DNA from: Hymenobacter sp. HSC-4F20
GTDB lineage: Bacteria; Bacteroidota; Bacteroidia; Cytophagales; Hymenobacteraceae
Length of the DNA stretch: 64,000 bases
Direction: 5' to 3'
NCBI RefSeq assembly: GCF_019599275.1
Contig: NZ_JAHZTD010000002.1
Location: forward strand, 806,001 to 870,000
A model generated the notes under the pieces. It was not told the DNA's origin. It searched no databases and saw nothing but the letters and a program-made list of their open reading frames with translations. Shown here piece after piece: positions 51,148-59,618 of the stretch. The position numbers and the translations under genes were made by a program. Each line of letters opens with the position of its first letter. Position 1 is the first letter of the stretch.

Positions 51148-51681
51148 TTAGATCGGGCCAAATTTCTTCCAAAGCTTTGGCAGCATCTTGGGCAGCTGGT
51201 TCTCCGTCCAATCTTCGCCTTTGGTTTCGGACCCGAAATCGTAGTTGAGTCCGCGCTCAGAGGCTAGTGCCCTGGGGAAGGAATCATCTTCCTCCGTTCT
51301 ACCTGTACGCTTTCCAAAGGCTTCAGTAGCTACGTACAGCAAGGCCTCAAAGTCCTGATAAGGGTCCTCAATAACGCTGGCCAGGGAATCAGGAGTGTGC
51401 AGCGCGTTAGTGAATACGGTTTCGCCTTGCCCGATCAGCCAGCACCGGAAATACAAGTACGGGTCGTCGGATACGTAACCGTCGATGATTTTCTGAGCCG
51501 CTATAATGTTGTAATGGTCAGCTTCAATTAGATATTCACGCAGGATGCACTCAAACTCAACTATTTGTTCTAGATCTAGCTTTTCCAAGCTGCTAATCAA
51601 GGCCTGCTCCTGAACTTGCTGGTCACCCTGGGCTTCTGCCTTCGCTGACTCTATTATCTGCCAAAATGCTGTCTTGTTCAT
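51148..51681 (-). CDS. DUF4240 protein
   Basis: 177 residues from ATG 51681, which begins MNKTAFWQIIESAKAEAQGD, the normal start of the family; the frame is open for 42 codons upstream without similarity. DUF4240 features: SSLEKLDLEQIVEFECILRE, YNIIAAQKIIDGYVSDDPYL, and FRCWLIGQGETVF. It is acidic, mostly helical and cytoplasmic. The function is unknown; some members occur as immunity-like proteins near polymorphic toxins, but no toxin gene is here. GC content is lower than in the neighbours, a hint of transfer. Confidence 0.82.
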   Translation of the reverse strand: MNKTAFWQIIESAKAEAQGDQQVQEQALISSLEKLDLEQIVEFECILREYLIEADHYNIIAAQKIIDGYVSDDPYLYFRCWLIGQGETVFTNALHTPDSLASVIEDPYQDFEALLYVATEAFGKRTGRTEEDDSFPRALASERGLNYDFGSETKGEDWTENQLPKMLPKLWKKFGPI

Positions 51682-51859
51682 CTCCACTGAGTTAATAATC
51701 AAGCTCCGAAATACAGCAAAACTCTGCACACCGCCAGCCAAAGCCTGTACCGGCCAAGCTTGTTCGGCAGCTAATTTTGCTTCGTATTCGTTGTTACAGC
51801 AACTCACCCACCGCTGGCAGTTTTCCTACCTCCTGCTACAGCTCTAACCGTTACTCAGC

Positions 51860-52075
51860 ATGTCAACCCTGAAATTCAAAACCAGCATCAACTGCGCCAA
51901 CTGCGTGCGCGCCGTCACGCCCTTCCTCGACGCCGAAGCCAGTGTGGAGAAGTGGAACGTAGACACCAACAGCCCCGAGAAGATCCTCACCGTGGAAGGC
52001 GAAAACCCCATTCCTGAGCTGATTATGAAGTCCGTTTCGCAGGCCGGGTTTGATATTGAGCCGGTAGCCGCCTGA
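51860..52075 (+). CDS. Small HMA-domain metal-binding protein
   Basis: 71 residues, one heavy-metal-associated fold: KFKTSINCANCVRAV with the CxxC pair Cys12-Cys15, then VDTNSPEKILTVEG and a last helix ending AGFDIEPV. The usual Met before the first Cys is replaced by Ile, so the site is INCANC rather than MTCxxC. Such proteins carry copper(I) or similar ions. No P-type ATPase or cop gene is next to it. It is convergent with purM and followed by a hairpin. Confidence 0.85.
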   Translation: MSTLKFKTSINCANCVRAVTPFLDAEASVEKWNVDTNSPEKILTVEGENPIPELIMKSVSQAGFDIEPVAA

Positions 52076-52104
52076 GCAACGGCTACCGCCTAATCCCTAA
52101 CCCT

Positions 52105-52151
52105 AAAAAGCACGTCATGCTTCGGCTGCGCCTCTGCATGACGTGCTTTTT
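52105..52151. terminator. Bidirectional terminator between HMA gene and purM
   Basis: A 16-base perfect stem (AAAAAGCACGTCATGC and complement), loop 15, with T-run on each strand. Confidence 0.93.
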
Positions 52152-52170
52152 TATGCTGATAGGGGAAGAC

Positions 52171-53274
52171 TTACGCCTCGTAGCGCAGCTCACCCGCACC
52201 TACCCGCAGCACTACATCGGTTTCCGAAGTGATACGGCCGGCTACCTGGGCCTGGTAACCGTGGCGGCGCAGGGTTTCGGCTACGGCTTCGGCCTGGGCT
52301 TCGTCCGTGACAAGGAGCATACCGTTGCCCATGTTCCAGTAGAGGTAGGCTTCCGTGGGCGTGATGCCGGCCAGCTCGGCCAGCTGCTGCATGGCCGGCA
52401 GCGGCTCGAACAGGTTGGTCAGCTCGGCCCCTACTCCGTTTTTGAGTACGCGCTTGAAATTGTCGGCAATGCCGCCGCCAGTGATGTGGGCGGCCGCGTG
52501 CAGGGGTAGGCCGGCATCCAGCACCGCCGCCACGCCCGGCGAGAAGATAAGCGAAGGTGCCAGCATTACCTCGCCCCAGGTCGGGCCCATTTCGTCGGCA
52601 TCGGGGCCGGTGTAGGGTGCCGTATGCCAGGCTTCGCCGAAGGCTTTGGTTAGGGCACGGCGGGCCAGGGAATAGCCGTTGGAGCGGAATGAGGGCGACC
52701 GAAGCGCTACCACCGCCTGCCCGGCGCGCACGTTGGCTCCGCTCAGGGGGCGCTCCAGGCTAGGGTGCAGCACACCCACGGCCGTCGAGCACCAGTTAAA
52801 GTTCATGCGGGCGCCGGGGTAGCCCCCGATGCGGTTGCCCAGCTCGGCTATTTCGCCGCCTGTCACGGCAATCTGGCTGAATTGGGCCGCGTCGTGGAGG
52901 CCGCGCATCAGTTCATCTACCACCTCGTAGTTGAGCGTGTTCACGTCGATGATGTTCGACAGGTTGGTAGGCACAAAACCGGCCACCACCAGGTCGTCGG
53001 CCACCATAGCAATCAGGTCATAACCCAGCGTATCGTAACGGTCCGTGCGCTCGGCTACCTCAATCTTAGTGCCGATACCATCGGAGCCGATACCCAGCCG
53101 CTCACTGCCAAACCGAATTTCATTGGAGAAGCCTCCGGCTAAGTCCTGCGCCGGCTCGCCAGGCTTGCCCGCGCGGGTCGAGAAGGTTTTCTGGGCCCAG
53201 TGGTAGGCGTTCTTGGAAGCGGCGTTACCTTCTTCAATGGAGTAGCCGGCGGTGGCTTTGAGGTCAGAGGACAT
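52171..53274 (-). CDS. purM: Phosphoribosylformylglycinamidine cyclo-ligase (AIR synthase)
   Basis: 367 residues. PurM closes FGAM to AIR with ATP. Motifs: GIGSDGIGTKIEVAE (ATP/Mg loop), DLIAMVADDLVVAGFVP (the family's DDL.. region), ITGGGIADNFKRVL and VTGGEIAEL. It is the last gene of the minus-strand nucleotide cluster and is separated from purF by 197 bases that hold a repeat element. Somewhat longer than the 345-residue E. coli enzyme. It ends at a bidirectional terminator. Confidence 0.95.
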   Translation of the reverse strand: MSSDLKATAGYSIEEGNAASKNAYHWAQKTFSTRAGKPGEPAQDLAGGFSNEIRFGSERLGIGSDGIGTKIEVAERTDRYDTLGYDLIAMVADDLVVAGFVPTNLSNIIDVNTLNYEVVDELMRGLHDAAQFSQIAVTGGEIAELGNRIGGYPGARMNFNWCSTAVGVLHPSLERPLSGANVRAGQAVVALRSPSFRSNGYSLARRALTKAFGEAWHTAPYTGPDADEMGPTWGEVMLAPSLIFSPGVAAVLDAGLPLHAAAHITGGGIADNFKRVLKNGVGAELTNLFEPLPAMQQLAELAGITPTEAYLYWNMGNGMLLVTDEAQAEAVAETLRRHGYQAQVAGRITSETDVVLRVGAGELRYEA

Positions 53275-53286
53275 ATGGGGAGCTAT

Positions 53287-53455
53287 GTAAAGCTAGAAAC
53301 TAGTTTCCCTGCTCAGCTGAGGAGGAGCTAGGAGTGTTTGATTGACCTGGAACAGTTTTAGAATAGCTTCTAGCAGATGCTCAACGAATGGTCAACCACC
53401 CCTAGGCCCTCCTCAGCTGAGGAGGGGAACTAGTTTCTAGCCTAGCTCTAAGCTG
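53287..53455. repeat. Imperfect palindromic element between purF and purM
   Basis: About 170 bases. Outer arms GCTAGAAACTAGTT (53292-53305) and AACTAGTTTCTAGC (53428-53441) are perfect complements. Each is followed inward by a copy of CTCAGCTGAGGAGG; the right copy lies in a perfect 18-base palindrome (53409-53426). It resembles a small non-coding mobile or REP-like element. Confidence 0.75.
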
Positions 53456-53471
53456 TTCTGCATACTGCGTT

Positions 53472-54980
53472 CTAATGCTCAGTGGGCGCGGGGGCCTTGG
53501 CGCTGACGGAAGGCACAGCGCTGGCGTCGCCTTTTTTGTCGGCGCGGTGGCTTTGGCGCTCCTCCTGGATGTGGCGTAGGTACTTGGTTACGTCACCGGT
53601 GGGGTAGTGGCCGGTAAAGCAGGCAAAGCAGTTGCCGCCATGGCCTTTTTCCTCCGAGAACAGTTCCTGCAAGTCTTCAATCGACTGGTAGATAACCTTG
53701 TCGGCTTCGATGTAGCGGCAGATTTCCTCCTCCGTGTAGTTAGCGGCAATCAGCTCGGTGCTCATGGCCATGTCGATGCCGTAGATGCAGGGCGAGACGA
53801 TAGGCGGGGCACTGCTGATGAAGTACACCTCCGTGGCCCCGGCCTCGCGCAGGATGCGCACGATGCGCCGCGAGGTAGTGCCGCGGACGATACTGTCATC
53901 AACCACGGCAATTTTCTTGCCCTCCACAAACTCCCGGATGGGGTTGAGCTTCTTCTTGACGATGTCCTCGCGGCCGGCCTGGCTGCTCACAATAAAGGAG
54001 CGGCCCATGTGGTTGTTTTTCACCAGGGCCCGGCGGTAGGGCACACCAATGGCTTCGGCCAGACCGGAAGCCGCAAAGTACCCCGACGAGGGCACGTCAA
54101 TGACCATGTCGGGCTGAATACCCGACTCGATGACTTTCTTGGCCAGCATCTTGCCCAGGCGCACCCGTTCCCGGGCCACCAGGCGGCCATGAATGGCGGA
54201 GTCTTCGCGGGCGAAATAGATGTGCTCAAACACGCAGAACGCCTTGGGCTGCGCGTAGGGGTTCTTGTAGTGAACCTTGAAGTCCTTATCGATAAACACC
54301 GCCTGGCCCGGCCCTACGTTCTTGATGAACTCAAAGCCCAGGTAGTCGAAGCAGGTGCTTTCGGAGGCAAAGGCATAGATCGGGCCTTTCTCCGTCTGGC
54401 GGCAACCCAGTACTAGGGGCCGGATGCCCAGCGGGTCGTTGAAGGCCAGCAAACCGTGTCCGGCAATTACGGTAATGGTGGCGTAGGCGCCCTTCACTAG
54501 CTCCTGGGTGGTTTCTACGGCATCGAAGATGTCGATAACCGAGAGGTTATCGAGGTTCTTCAGGCGCAGCTCCGAGGCGAAGGTGTACATGATCAGCTCC
54601 AGGTCGTTGCTGGTTTTAGGCAGCACGTGGTATTTCTCATGCAGGCGCTTGGCAGCCTGCCGGAAGTTGATAACGTTGCCATTGTGCACCATAGCCAGCC
54701 CGAAGGGGTAGCTGGTGGTAAACGGCTGCGCCAGCTCGGCGTCATTGGAGCCCTGGGTGGTGTAGCGCGCGTGGCCAATACCGATGTTGCCCTTCAGCTT
54801 CTTGAGCTGCTTGGGTTTGAACACATCCGAAATCAGCCCGTTGCCTTTGCAGAGGTGAAAATTATCGTCGAAGGTGGCTATGCCGGCCGCGTCCTGGCCG
54901 CGGTGCTGGAGCGCCGTCAAACCAAATACGATGTCGTGGGCGACGTCATCAGGGCCGTAAAAACCTACAATTCCGCACAT
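53472..54980 (-). CDS. purF: Amidophosphoribosyltransferase
   Basis: 502 residues. PurF makes phosphoribosylamine from PRPP and glutamine, the first step of purine synthesis. The N-terminal MCGIVGFYG places the catalytic Cys right after the initiator Met, so there is no propeptide. LQHRGQDAAGI and HARYTTQG belong to the glutaminase half; the PRPP loop is VVDDSIVRGTTSRRIVRI. Cysteines in GNCFACFTGHYP and elsewhere recall the iron-sulfur type of Bacillus. The last 30 residues are a low-complexity tail. No purF-specific regulator site is visible. Confidence 0.97.
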   Translation of the reverse strand: MCGIVGFYGPDDVAHDIVFGLTALQHRGQDAAGIATFDDNFHLCKGNGLISDVFKPKQLKKLKGNIGIGHARYTTQGSNDAELAQPFTTSYPFGLAMVHNGNVINFRQAAKRLHEKYHVLPKTSNDLELIMYTFASELRLKNLDNLSVIDIFDAVETTQELVKGAYATITVIAGHGLLAFNDPLGIRPLVLGCRQTEKGPIYAFASESTCFDYLGFEFIKNVGPGQAVFIDKDFKVHYKNPYAQPKAFCVFEHIYFAREDSAIHGRLVARERVRLGKMLAKKVIESGIQPDMVIDVPSSGYFAASGLAEAIGVPYRRALVKNNHMGRSFIVSSQAGREDIVKKKLNPIREFVEGKKIAVVDDSIVRGTTSRRIVRILREAGATEVYFISSAPPIVSPCIYGIDMAMSTELIAANYTEEEICRYIEADKVIYQSIEDLQELFSEEKGHGGNCFACFTGHYPTGDVTKYLRHIQEERQSHRADKKGDASAVPSVSAKAPAPTEH

Positions 54981-55087
54981 GGGAAGTATCGGGAAGGTGG
55001 TAGTGGGCGATAAAACCTGCTACCGGGGTGGTGAGTGTACCACCAGCACCGCCTAGCGGCAGTGGTGGGGTGAAGCGGAGAATAGAC

Positions 55088-55804
55088 CTAGCTCCTAGCT
55101 GCCTCTTCTTGCGAAGACAATGCAGCGGAGAAAGGCACCGGAGGCTCGAGGGTGGGGGGAGATACAGCCGTTGTAGCAGCTGTTGCGGGGGAAAGGGCAG
55201 GTAGCTCGCCCCGAAAGAGGCGGGCTAGGGTATCGGCGTAAAGGAAATGCTCCACGGTCAGGCCGCGGCGCTCTACCTCCGCCAAGGTAGCAGCACCTTG
55301 TAAGTCAACAGGATGCTGCGCGAGGATGGGACCAGTATCTAGGCCCTCATCAACCAAATGCACCGTTATTTTGGTTTCCGGCAGTTGATTTTCAAAAGCC
55401 CACTCGTAGGCGTGCAGGCCCTGGTGTTGGTGGGTGTCGGCGGGGTGAATGTTGAGAATGCGCCCCGCAAACGCCCGAATGAACGTCGGCGACAGAATGC
55501 GCATGTAGCCGGCCAACACCACGTAGTCGGGCTGGTAACCGCGCAGCACTTCTGCTACTTCGGCATCGAACTCCTCCCGCTTGCGGCCCTGACTGCTCAG
55601 GCTGGCCGTGGGGCAACCCAGGGCCGCGGCTGTTTCCAGGCCGGGGGCATCGGGCTTGTTGCTGAACACCACGGCTACCTCAGCCAGATTCTGTAGTACG
55701 CCGTGCTGCATAGCCTCTACCAAGGCTACCATGTTGGAGCCCCGACCCGACAGTAAAATGGCCAGGCGTTGTTTGCGGATGCTATGGTTACCAGTTGCCT
55801 GCAA
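55088..55804 (-). CDS. purN: Phosphoribosylglycinamide formyltransferase
   Basis: PurN formylates GAR with 10-formyl-THF. The only upstream ATG is at 55855, which overlaps purD by 68 bases and gives 255 residues; a TTG at 55804 gives 238 and a 17-base overlap, and I prefer it. Motifs: AILLSGRGSNMVAL, FSNKPDAPGLETA, LAGYMRILSP, NIHPADTHQHQGLHAYEWA, and TVHLVDEGLDTGPILAQ with the catalytic Asn, His and Asp. The substrate loop has ADTHQHQG where E. coli has SLLPKYPG. A 40-residue Ser/Pro/Ala-rich tail makes it longer than usual. It overlaps purD, so translation is probably coupled. Confidence 0.9.
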   Translation of the reverse strand: MQATGNHSIRKQRLAILLSGRGSNMVALVEAMQHGVLQNLAEVAVVFSNKPDAPGLETAAALGCPTASLSSQGRKREEFDAEVAEVLRGYQPDYVVLAGYMRILSPTFIRAFAGRILNIHPADTHQHQGLHAYEWAFENQLPETKITVHLVDEGLDTGPILAQHPVDLQGAATLAEVERRGLTVEHFLYADTLARLFRGELPALSPATAATTAVSPPTLEPPVPFSAALSSQEEAARS

Positions 55805-57074
55805 GGGTAGGTTCCGGCCGCTGGCCGATATCGGTTCGGATGTACATATCCTCAAATTTAACTCTTTCCGCTTCTCGATAGACGTGATTCACAGCATCTT
55901 CCAGCTCCTCTCCGTGCCCTACCAGTACCATCACCCGGCCACCACTAGTTATCAGCTCGCCCTGCTCGGTACGCTTGGTGGCACCGTGAAAGGCTAGCAT
56001 GCTGGGGTGGAGCTGGTCGAGGCCCGTAATGGGAAAGCCGGTAGGAAACTGAGCCGCCGGATAGCCCCCCGAGGCTAGCACCACACCTACGTAGTAGCCG
56101 CGGCGCTGCCGTACCACAGTTTGTTGCAGCTTGCCGTCCAGAGTAGCTTCGATCAGCTCCAGTAGGCTGCTTTCCAGAGCCGGCAGCAGCACCTCCGCCT
56201 CCGGGTCGCCGAGGCGCACGTTGTATTCCAGCAGCTTAGGCCCTTGAGGTGTCAGCATGACGCCGAAGTACAGGAAGCCTTTGAAGTCGAATTGCTCGTT
56301 CTGCAGCCCTCGAATGGTAGGATCTACAATGCTGGTGCGGATGGCGGCCAGCACGTTGTCGTCGCAGAACGGGACCGGGCAGTAGGCCCCCATGCCACCG
56401 GTGTTGGGCCCTTGGTCGCCGGCCAGCAGCTGCTTGTGGTCTTGGGACGGGGCCAGCAGCCGCACCCGGTTGCCATCCGTTACGCCAATAACGCTGATTT
56501 CGGGGCCGGTCAGCTTTTCTTCCAACAAAAAGCTAAACCAGCCGGTGTGCTGCTGCTGCAAGTCGTCGAGGGCCGCGTGGGCTTCTTCTACTGAAGAGCA
56601 CACGTACACGCCTTTGCCGGCAGCCAAGCCGTCGTATTTTACCACTACCTGCCCTTCCAGCTCGGTGGCTTTAGCGCGAGCCTCCTCCAGCTTGTCGCTG
56701 CGGAATTGCCAGGCCTGGGCCGTGGCTACCCCGTGCCGCCGCATGAAGTCCTTCGACCACACCTTGGAGCTTTCCAATGTGGCCCCAGCCCGGCTCGGTC
56801 CGAACACCCGGATGTCCGTTTCAGCGAAATAGTCAGTGACGCCGGCGGCCAGCGGGGCCTCTGGCCCCACTACAATCAGCTTCACGCCATTGGCTTCGCA
56901 GAAGCTCTGGATTGCAGGAAAGTCGGTGGCGCTGATTTCGGAGTGGCTGTTTGGAATGCCGCCGTTGCCGGGCAGTACGTGCACGGTGGCCCCGTCGCGG
57001 GTCAGCTTCCACGCCATAGCGTGTTCACGGGCCCCGCCGCCAAGGAGTACTATGGGTTTATTACTGGTGCTCAA
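55788..57074 (-). CDS. purD: Phosphoribosylamine--glycine ligase (GAR synthetase)
   Basis: 428 residues, starting with TTG at 57074; an in-frame TAA lies five codons upstream and there is no ATG before the conserved core, so the start is secure. The ATP-grasp enzyme joins phosphoribosylamine and glycine. Motifs: VLLGGGAREHAMAWKL, VGPEAPLAAGVTDYF, KVWSKDFMRRHGVATA, VVKYDGLAAGKGVYVC, GPNTGGMGAYCPVP and EYNVRLGDPEAEVLLP. All key residues are present. It overlaps purN downstream. Confidence 0.95.
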   Translation of the reverse strand: MSTSNKPIVLLGGGAREHAMAWKLTRDGATVHVLPGNGGIPNSHSEISATDFPAIQSFCEANGVKLIVVGPEAPLAAGVTDYFAETDIRVFGPSRAGATLESSKVWSKDFMRRHGVATAQAWQFRSDKLEEARAKATELEGQVVVKYDGLAAGKGVYVCSSVEEAHAALDDLQQQHTGWFSFLLEEKLTGPEISVIGVTDGNRVRLLAPSQDHKQLLAGDQGPNTGGMGAYCPVPFCDDNVLAAIRTSIVDPTIRGLQNEQFDFKGFLYFGVMLTPQGPKLLEYNVRLGDPEAEVLLPALESSLLELIEATLDGKLQQTVVRQRRGYYVGVVLASGGYPAAQFPTGFPITGLDQLHPSMLAFHGATKRTEQGELITSGGRVMVLVGHGEELEDAVNHVYREAERVKFEDMYIRTDIGQRPEPTLAGNW

Positions 57075-57103
57075 AGGAATAGGGAGTTAGGCGTACGATG
57101 CGT

Positions 57104-57487
57104 CTAGCTGATGTCGTCAATGGAAACAATCAGACCGTTAGCAAACTGAAAAACGGACTTGCCCTGCAGCTGTAGCGTGTCGCCGGCTTTCAGGCCATTA
57201 GGAAAGTCGATAGCGGCAGCGGCGGAGTAGTCCAGAAGCACTTCCGCACGGTTGTCGGCTAGTTGCCACTCCGTGACGCGCTGCTCACGCTGGGAGAAGT
57301 AGTGCAAGGCTTGCTGCGCCTGCTGGCAGAAAGCTTCTTTGCCGCTTAGAGTCAGGGTTACCTCGCCATTGGAAACGTTACGGAACACGACTTCCTCGTG
57401 CAGAGGGCGCAGCATACCGTCTACATCGAAGCGGTTGTACGCTTCGATGTAGTCTTGCACTAGTTGTTTCCGTTTCGCAACGTCCAT
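57104..57487 (-). CDS. SnoaL/NTF2-like protein inside the pur cluster
   Basis: 127 residues. The cone-shaped NTF2 fold is suggested by LVQDYIEAYNRFDVDGMLRP (helices 1-2), HEEVVFRNVSNGEVTLTLSG, AFCQQAQQALHYFSQREQRV and the closing strands LQLQGKSVFQFANGLIVSI. SnoaL-like proteins are small ligand-binding or isomerase domains with no common substrate. It lies between purC and purD (29 bases from purD) and is on the same strand, so it is likely co-transcribed. A role in purine synthesis is not known; it may be a passenger. Confidence 0.8.
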   Translation of the reverse strand: MDVAKRKQLVQDYIEAYNRFDVDGMLRPLHEEVVFRNVSNGEVTLTLSGKEAFCQQAQQALHYFSQREQRVTEWQLADNRAEVLLDYSAAAAIDFPNGLKAGDTLQLQGKSVFQFANGLIVSIDDIS

Positions 57488-57604
57488 TGACTTTATTCTG
57501 CTGGATTTCGTGGCTGGGCTGTTCGTGTAGGTAGGCCTTGAGCAGCGTTATTGGGGAGTATCACTGCAAGGCTGGGGTAGCTGAAGGCACAATCACCGAC
57601 GAGT

Positions 57605-58537
57605 TCAGGCATCTTTCATGATACCAGCGCGCACCAGATTGCCCACCAGGCGGGCCTGTACGTCGCCGCCGGCAGTGGTTTCGTTGCCGGTGGACAGCGG
57701 GGCACCCGTGATACGCTCGTAGATATCAAGGTAGCGGCGGGTGGCTTCGGCGGAAACTTCGGGGGTGAGGGCGCGGGGATACTGGCCGTCCTGCTTGTTG
57801 GCAATCAGCCACTGGCGCACGTACTCCTTGTCGATCTGCTCCACGGCCTCGGGGTTCTTGGCGTAGTCCTCGGCGCTCCAGAACCGCGACGAATCGGGCG
57901 TGTGGATTTCGTCAATCAGGATCAGCTCTCCATCCAGCAGGCCAAACTCATACTTGGTGTCCACCAGAATGATGCCGCGCTCCGCCATCCACGCCGAGGC
58001 AAAGTTGAACAGCTCCAGGGCCTTCACCCGCATCTGCTCGTATAGCTCCGCCGTCACCCAGCCTTCTGCCACCAGGTTTTCCGGCGTAATCTCGCGGTCC
58101 GATTCCTCTTTGGTGGTCGGCGTTACGATGGGCTCAGGAAACTTCTGATGCTTGGTCAGGCCGTCCGCCACGGTCACGCCCGAGAAGGTGCGCTGGCCCT
58201 GCTGGTAACCGCGCCACATGGAGCCTGTGAGGTAGTTGCGCACTACCATCTCCACCCGAATCGGCGCGGCCTCCTTCGCCAGCGTCACGTTCGGGTCGAG
58301 CAGCGAAATCACGTGGTTCGGGATGATGTGCTGGGTTTTATCGAACCAGAAAGCCGCCAGCCCGTTCAGCACCGCCCCTTTGTGGGCCACCGGCGTTTCC
58401 AGCACCGAGTCGAAGGCCGACAGGCGGTCGGTTACCACGATGAGACGCTCACCGGAAGGCGCGCGGTACGAGTCGCGGACTTTGCCGCGGTGCAGGAGTT
58501 CGAGCTGGGGGGTATCGAAGTGGTTGAGGGTGTTCAT
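57605..58537 (-). CDS. purC: SAICAR synthetase
   Basis: 310 residues. PurC joins CAIR and aspartate using ATP. Motifs: LLHRGKVRDSYRAP (ATP loop), VVTDRLSAFDSVLET, RVEMVVRNYLTGSMWRGYQ (split here), GIILVDTKYEFGLLDGELIL and DEIHTPDSSRFW. This is the longer eukaryote-like and Bacteroidota form of about 300 residues. It lies 46 bases after purQ on the same strand. No defects seen. Confidence 0.96.
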   Translation of the reverse strand: MNTLNHFDTPQLELLHRGKVRDSYRAPSGERLIVVTDRLSAFDSVLETPVAHKGAVLNGLAAFWFDKTQHIIPNHVISLLDPNVTLAKEAAPIRVEMVVRNYLTGSMWRGYQQGQRTFSGVTVADGLTKHQKFPEPIVTPTTKEESDREITPENLVAEGWVTAELYEQMRVKALELFNFASAWMAERGIILVDTKYEFGLLDGELILIDEIHTPDSSRFWSAEDYAKNPEAVEQIDKEYVRQWLIANKQDGQYPRALTPEVSAEATRRYLDIYERITGAPLSTGNETTAGGDVQARLVGNLVRAGIMKDA

Positions 58538-58583
58538 ACGACGAGGTAGCAGCCGGCCGCTAGGTCAGCGCAATACTGAGTGT

Positions 58584-59618
58584 CTAGGATGAAAACTGGC
58601 TGGCTTCCTGGGGAAGGGCGGCGGTTTGGCTCTGCACGTGCTCCACAATGTTGCGGAACAGGCGTAGACCATCCCCTTCCTCGCTCAAGCCGGGGTTCTG
58701 GCGCTTGCGCCGGGCCCAGTCGGGGTGGTTGTAGAGCGAGAGGAAGGCCTCGGGGTGGGGCATCAGCCCAAATACCTGGCCGGTGGTGTCGGTCAGGCCG
58801 GCGCAGTTCAGGTCGGCACCGTTGGGGTTGTGCGGGTACACGTCCGTCGGCGAACCGTCGAAATCGGTGTAGGCCAGGCAATTCAGCGCCCGGTCTTCGA
58901 TTTCAGCCAGGGTTTCTTCGCCTTTGATGATCAGGCGACCTTCGCCGTGGCGTACGGGCACTTCCATGCTCTCGATGCCTTTCAGGAAAGGCGAGTTCGA
59001 GTTCGGGTTGACTTTCAGGCGTACCCAACGGTCTTCGTAACGGCCCGAGGCGTTGTGCGTCAGGGTTACTTCGGGTGTTACGTTGCCGCTCAGGTTGGGG
59101 AGCAAGCCCAGCTTCACGAGCACCTGGAAGCCGTTGCAGATGCCCATCACGAACTTGCCATTGGCAATGAACTGCTTGATGTCGTCGAGCAGGGTGCGGC
59201 CCTCGGCGTTTTTCCGGTAGCGCAGCTTGTTGGCCAGCACCACGCCGGAGCCTAGATCGTCGCCGAAGCTGAAACCGCCGGGGAAGTTCAGGATGTCGTA
59301 GTCGTGAATGCTGACGTGGCCGTGCAGCACCTGGTTCAGGTGCACAATGGTCGGCTCGGCGCCAGCCAACTGGTAGGCAGCGGCAAACTCCTCCTCGCAG
59401 TTGATGCCAAAGCCCGTCAGGATGAGAGCCTTAACCTGGGGCTTGAATGGGGTGGCCGCCTGCGAGTGCCCTAGGGGCTGAGTGGTTTCGTGGCCGGCGT
59501 CCACGCTCTTGAAACCGAGCACCTGCAGGTTGCCGTTCGCGTCCGTGACGGGGCCGCCGTGGTCTAGTTGGGGCCGCGGAGGCGTGTTCAGGTCCGGCAG
59601 TTTGGGTTGTTCGTTCAT
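58584..59618 (-). CDS. purQ: FGAM synthase glutaminase subunit
   Basis: 344 residues, about 100 longer than the usual PurQ. The first 60 residues are an extension (LPDLNTPPRPQLDHG) without catalytic motifs. The class I glutamine amidotransferase follows: KALILTGFGINCEEEFAAAY, NFPGGFSFGDDLGSG, FVMGICNGFQVLVKLGLLP with the nucleophilic Cys, and GLMPHPEAFLSLY with the His and Glu. It supplies ammonia for PurL. Its ATG overlaps the end of purL by four bases (ATGA), a sign of coupled translation. The size and the GFSFGDD style resemble the C-terminal third of large fused PurL proteins, from which it may be split. Confidence 0.94.
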   Translation of the reverse strand: MNEQPKLPDLNTPPRPQLDHGGPVTDANGNLQVLGFKSVDAGHETTQPLGHSQAATPFKPQVKALILTGFGINCEEEFAAAYQLAGAEPTIVHLNQVLHGHVSIHDYDILNFPGGFSFGDDLGSGVVLANKLRYRKNAEGRTLLDDIKQFIANGKFVMGICNGFQVLVKLGLLPNLSGNVTPEVTLTHNASGRYEDRWVRLKVNPNSNSPFLKGIESMEVPVRHGEGRLIIKGEETLAEIEDRALNCLAYTDFDGSPTDVYPHNPNGADLNCAGLTDTTGQVFGLMPHPEAFLSLYNHPDWARRKRQNPGLSEEGDGLRLFRNIVEHVQSQTAALPQEASQFSS

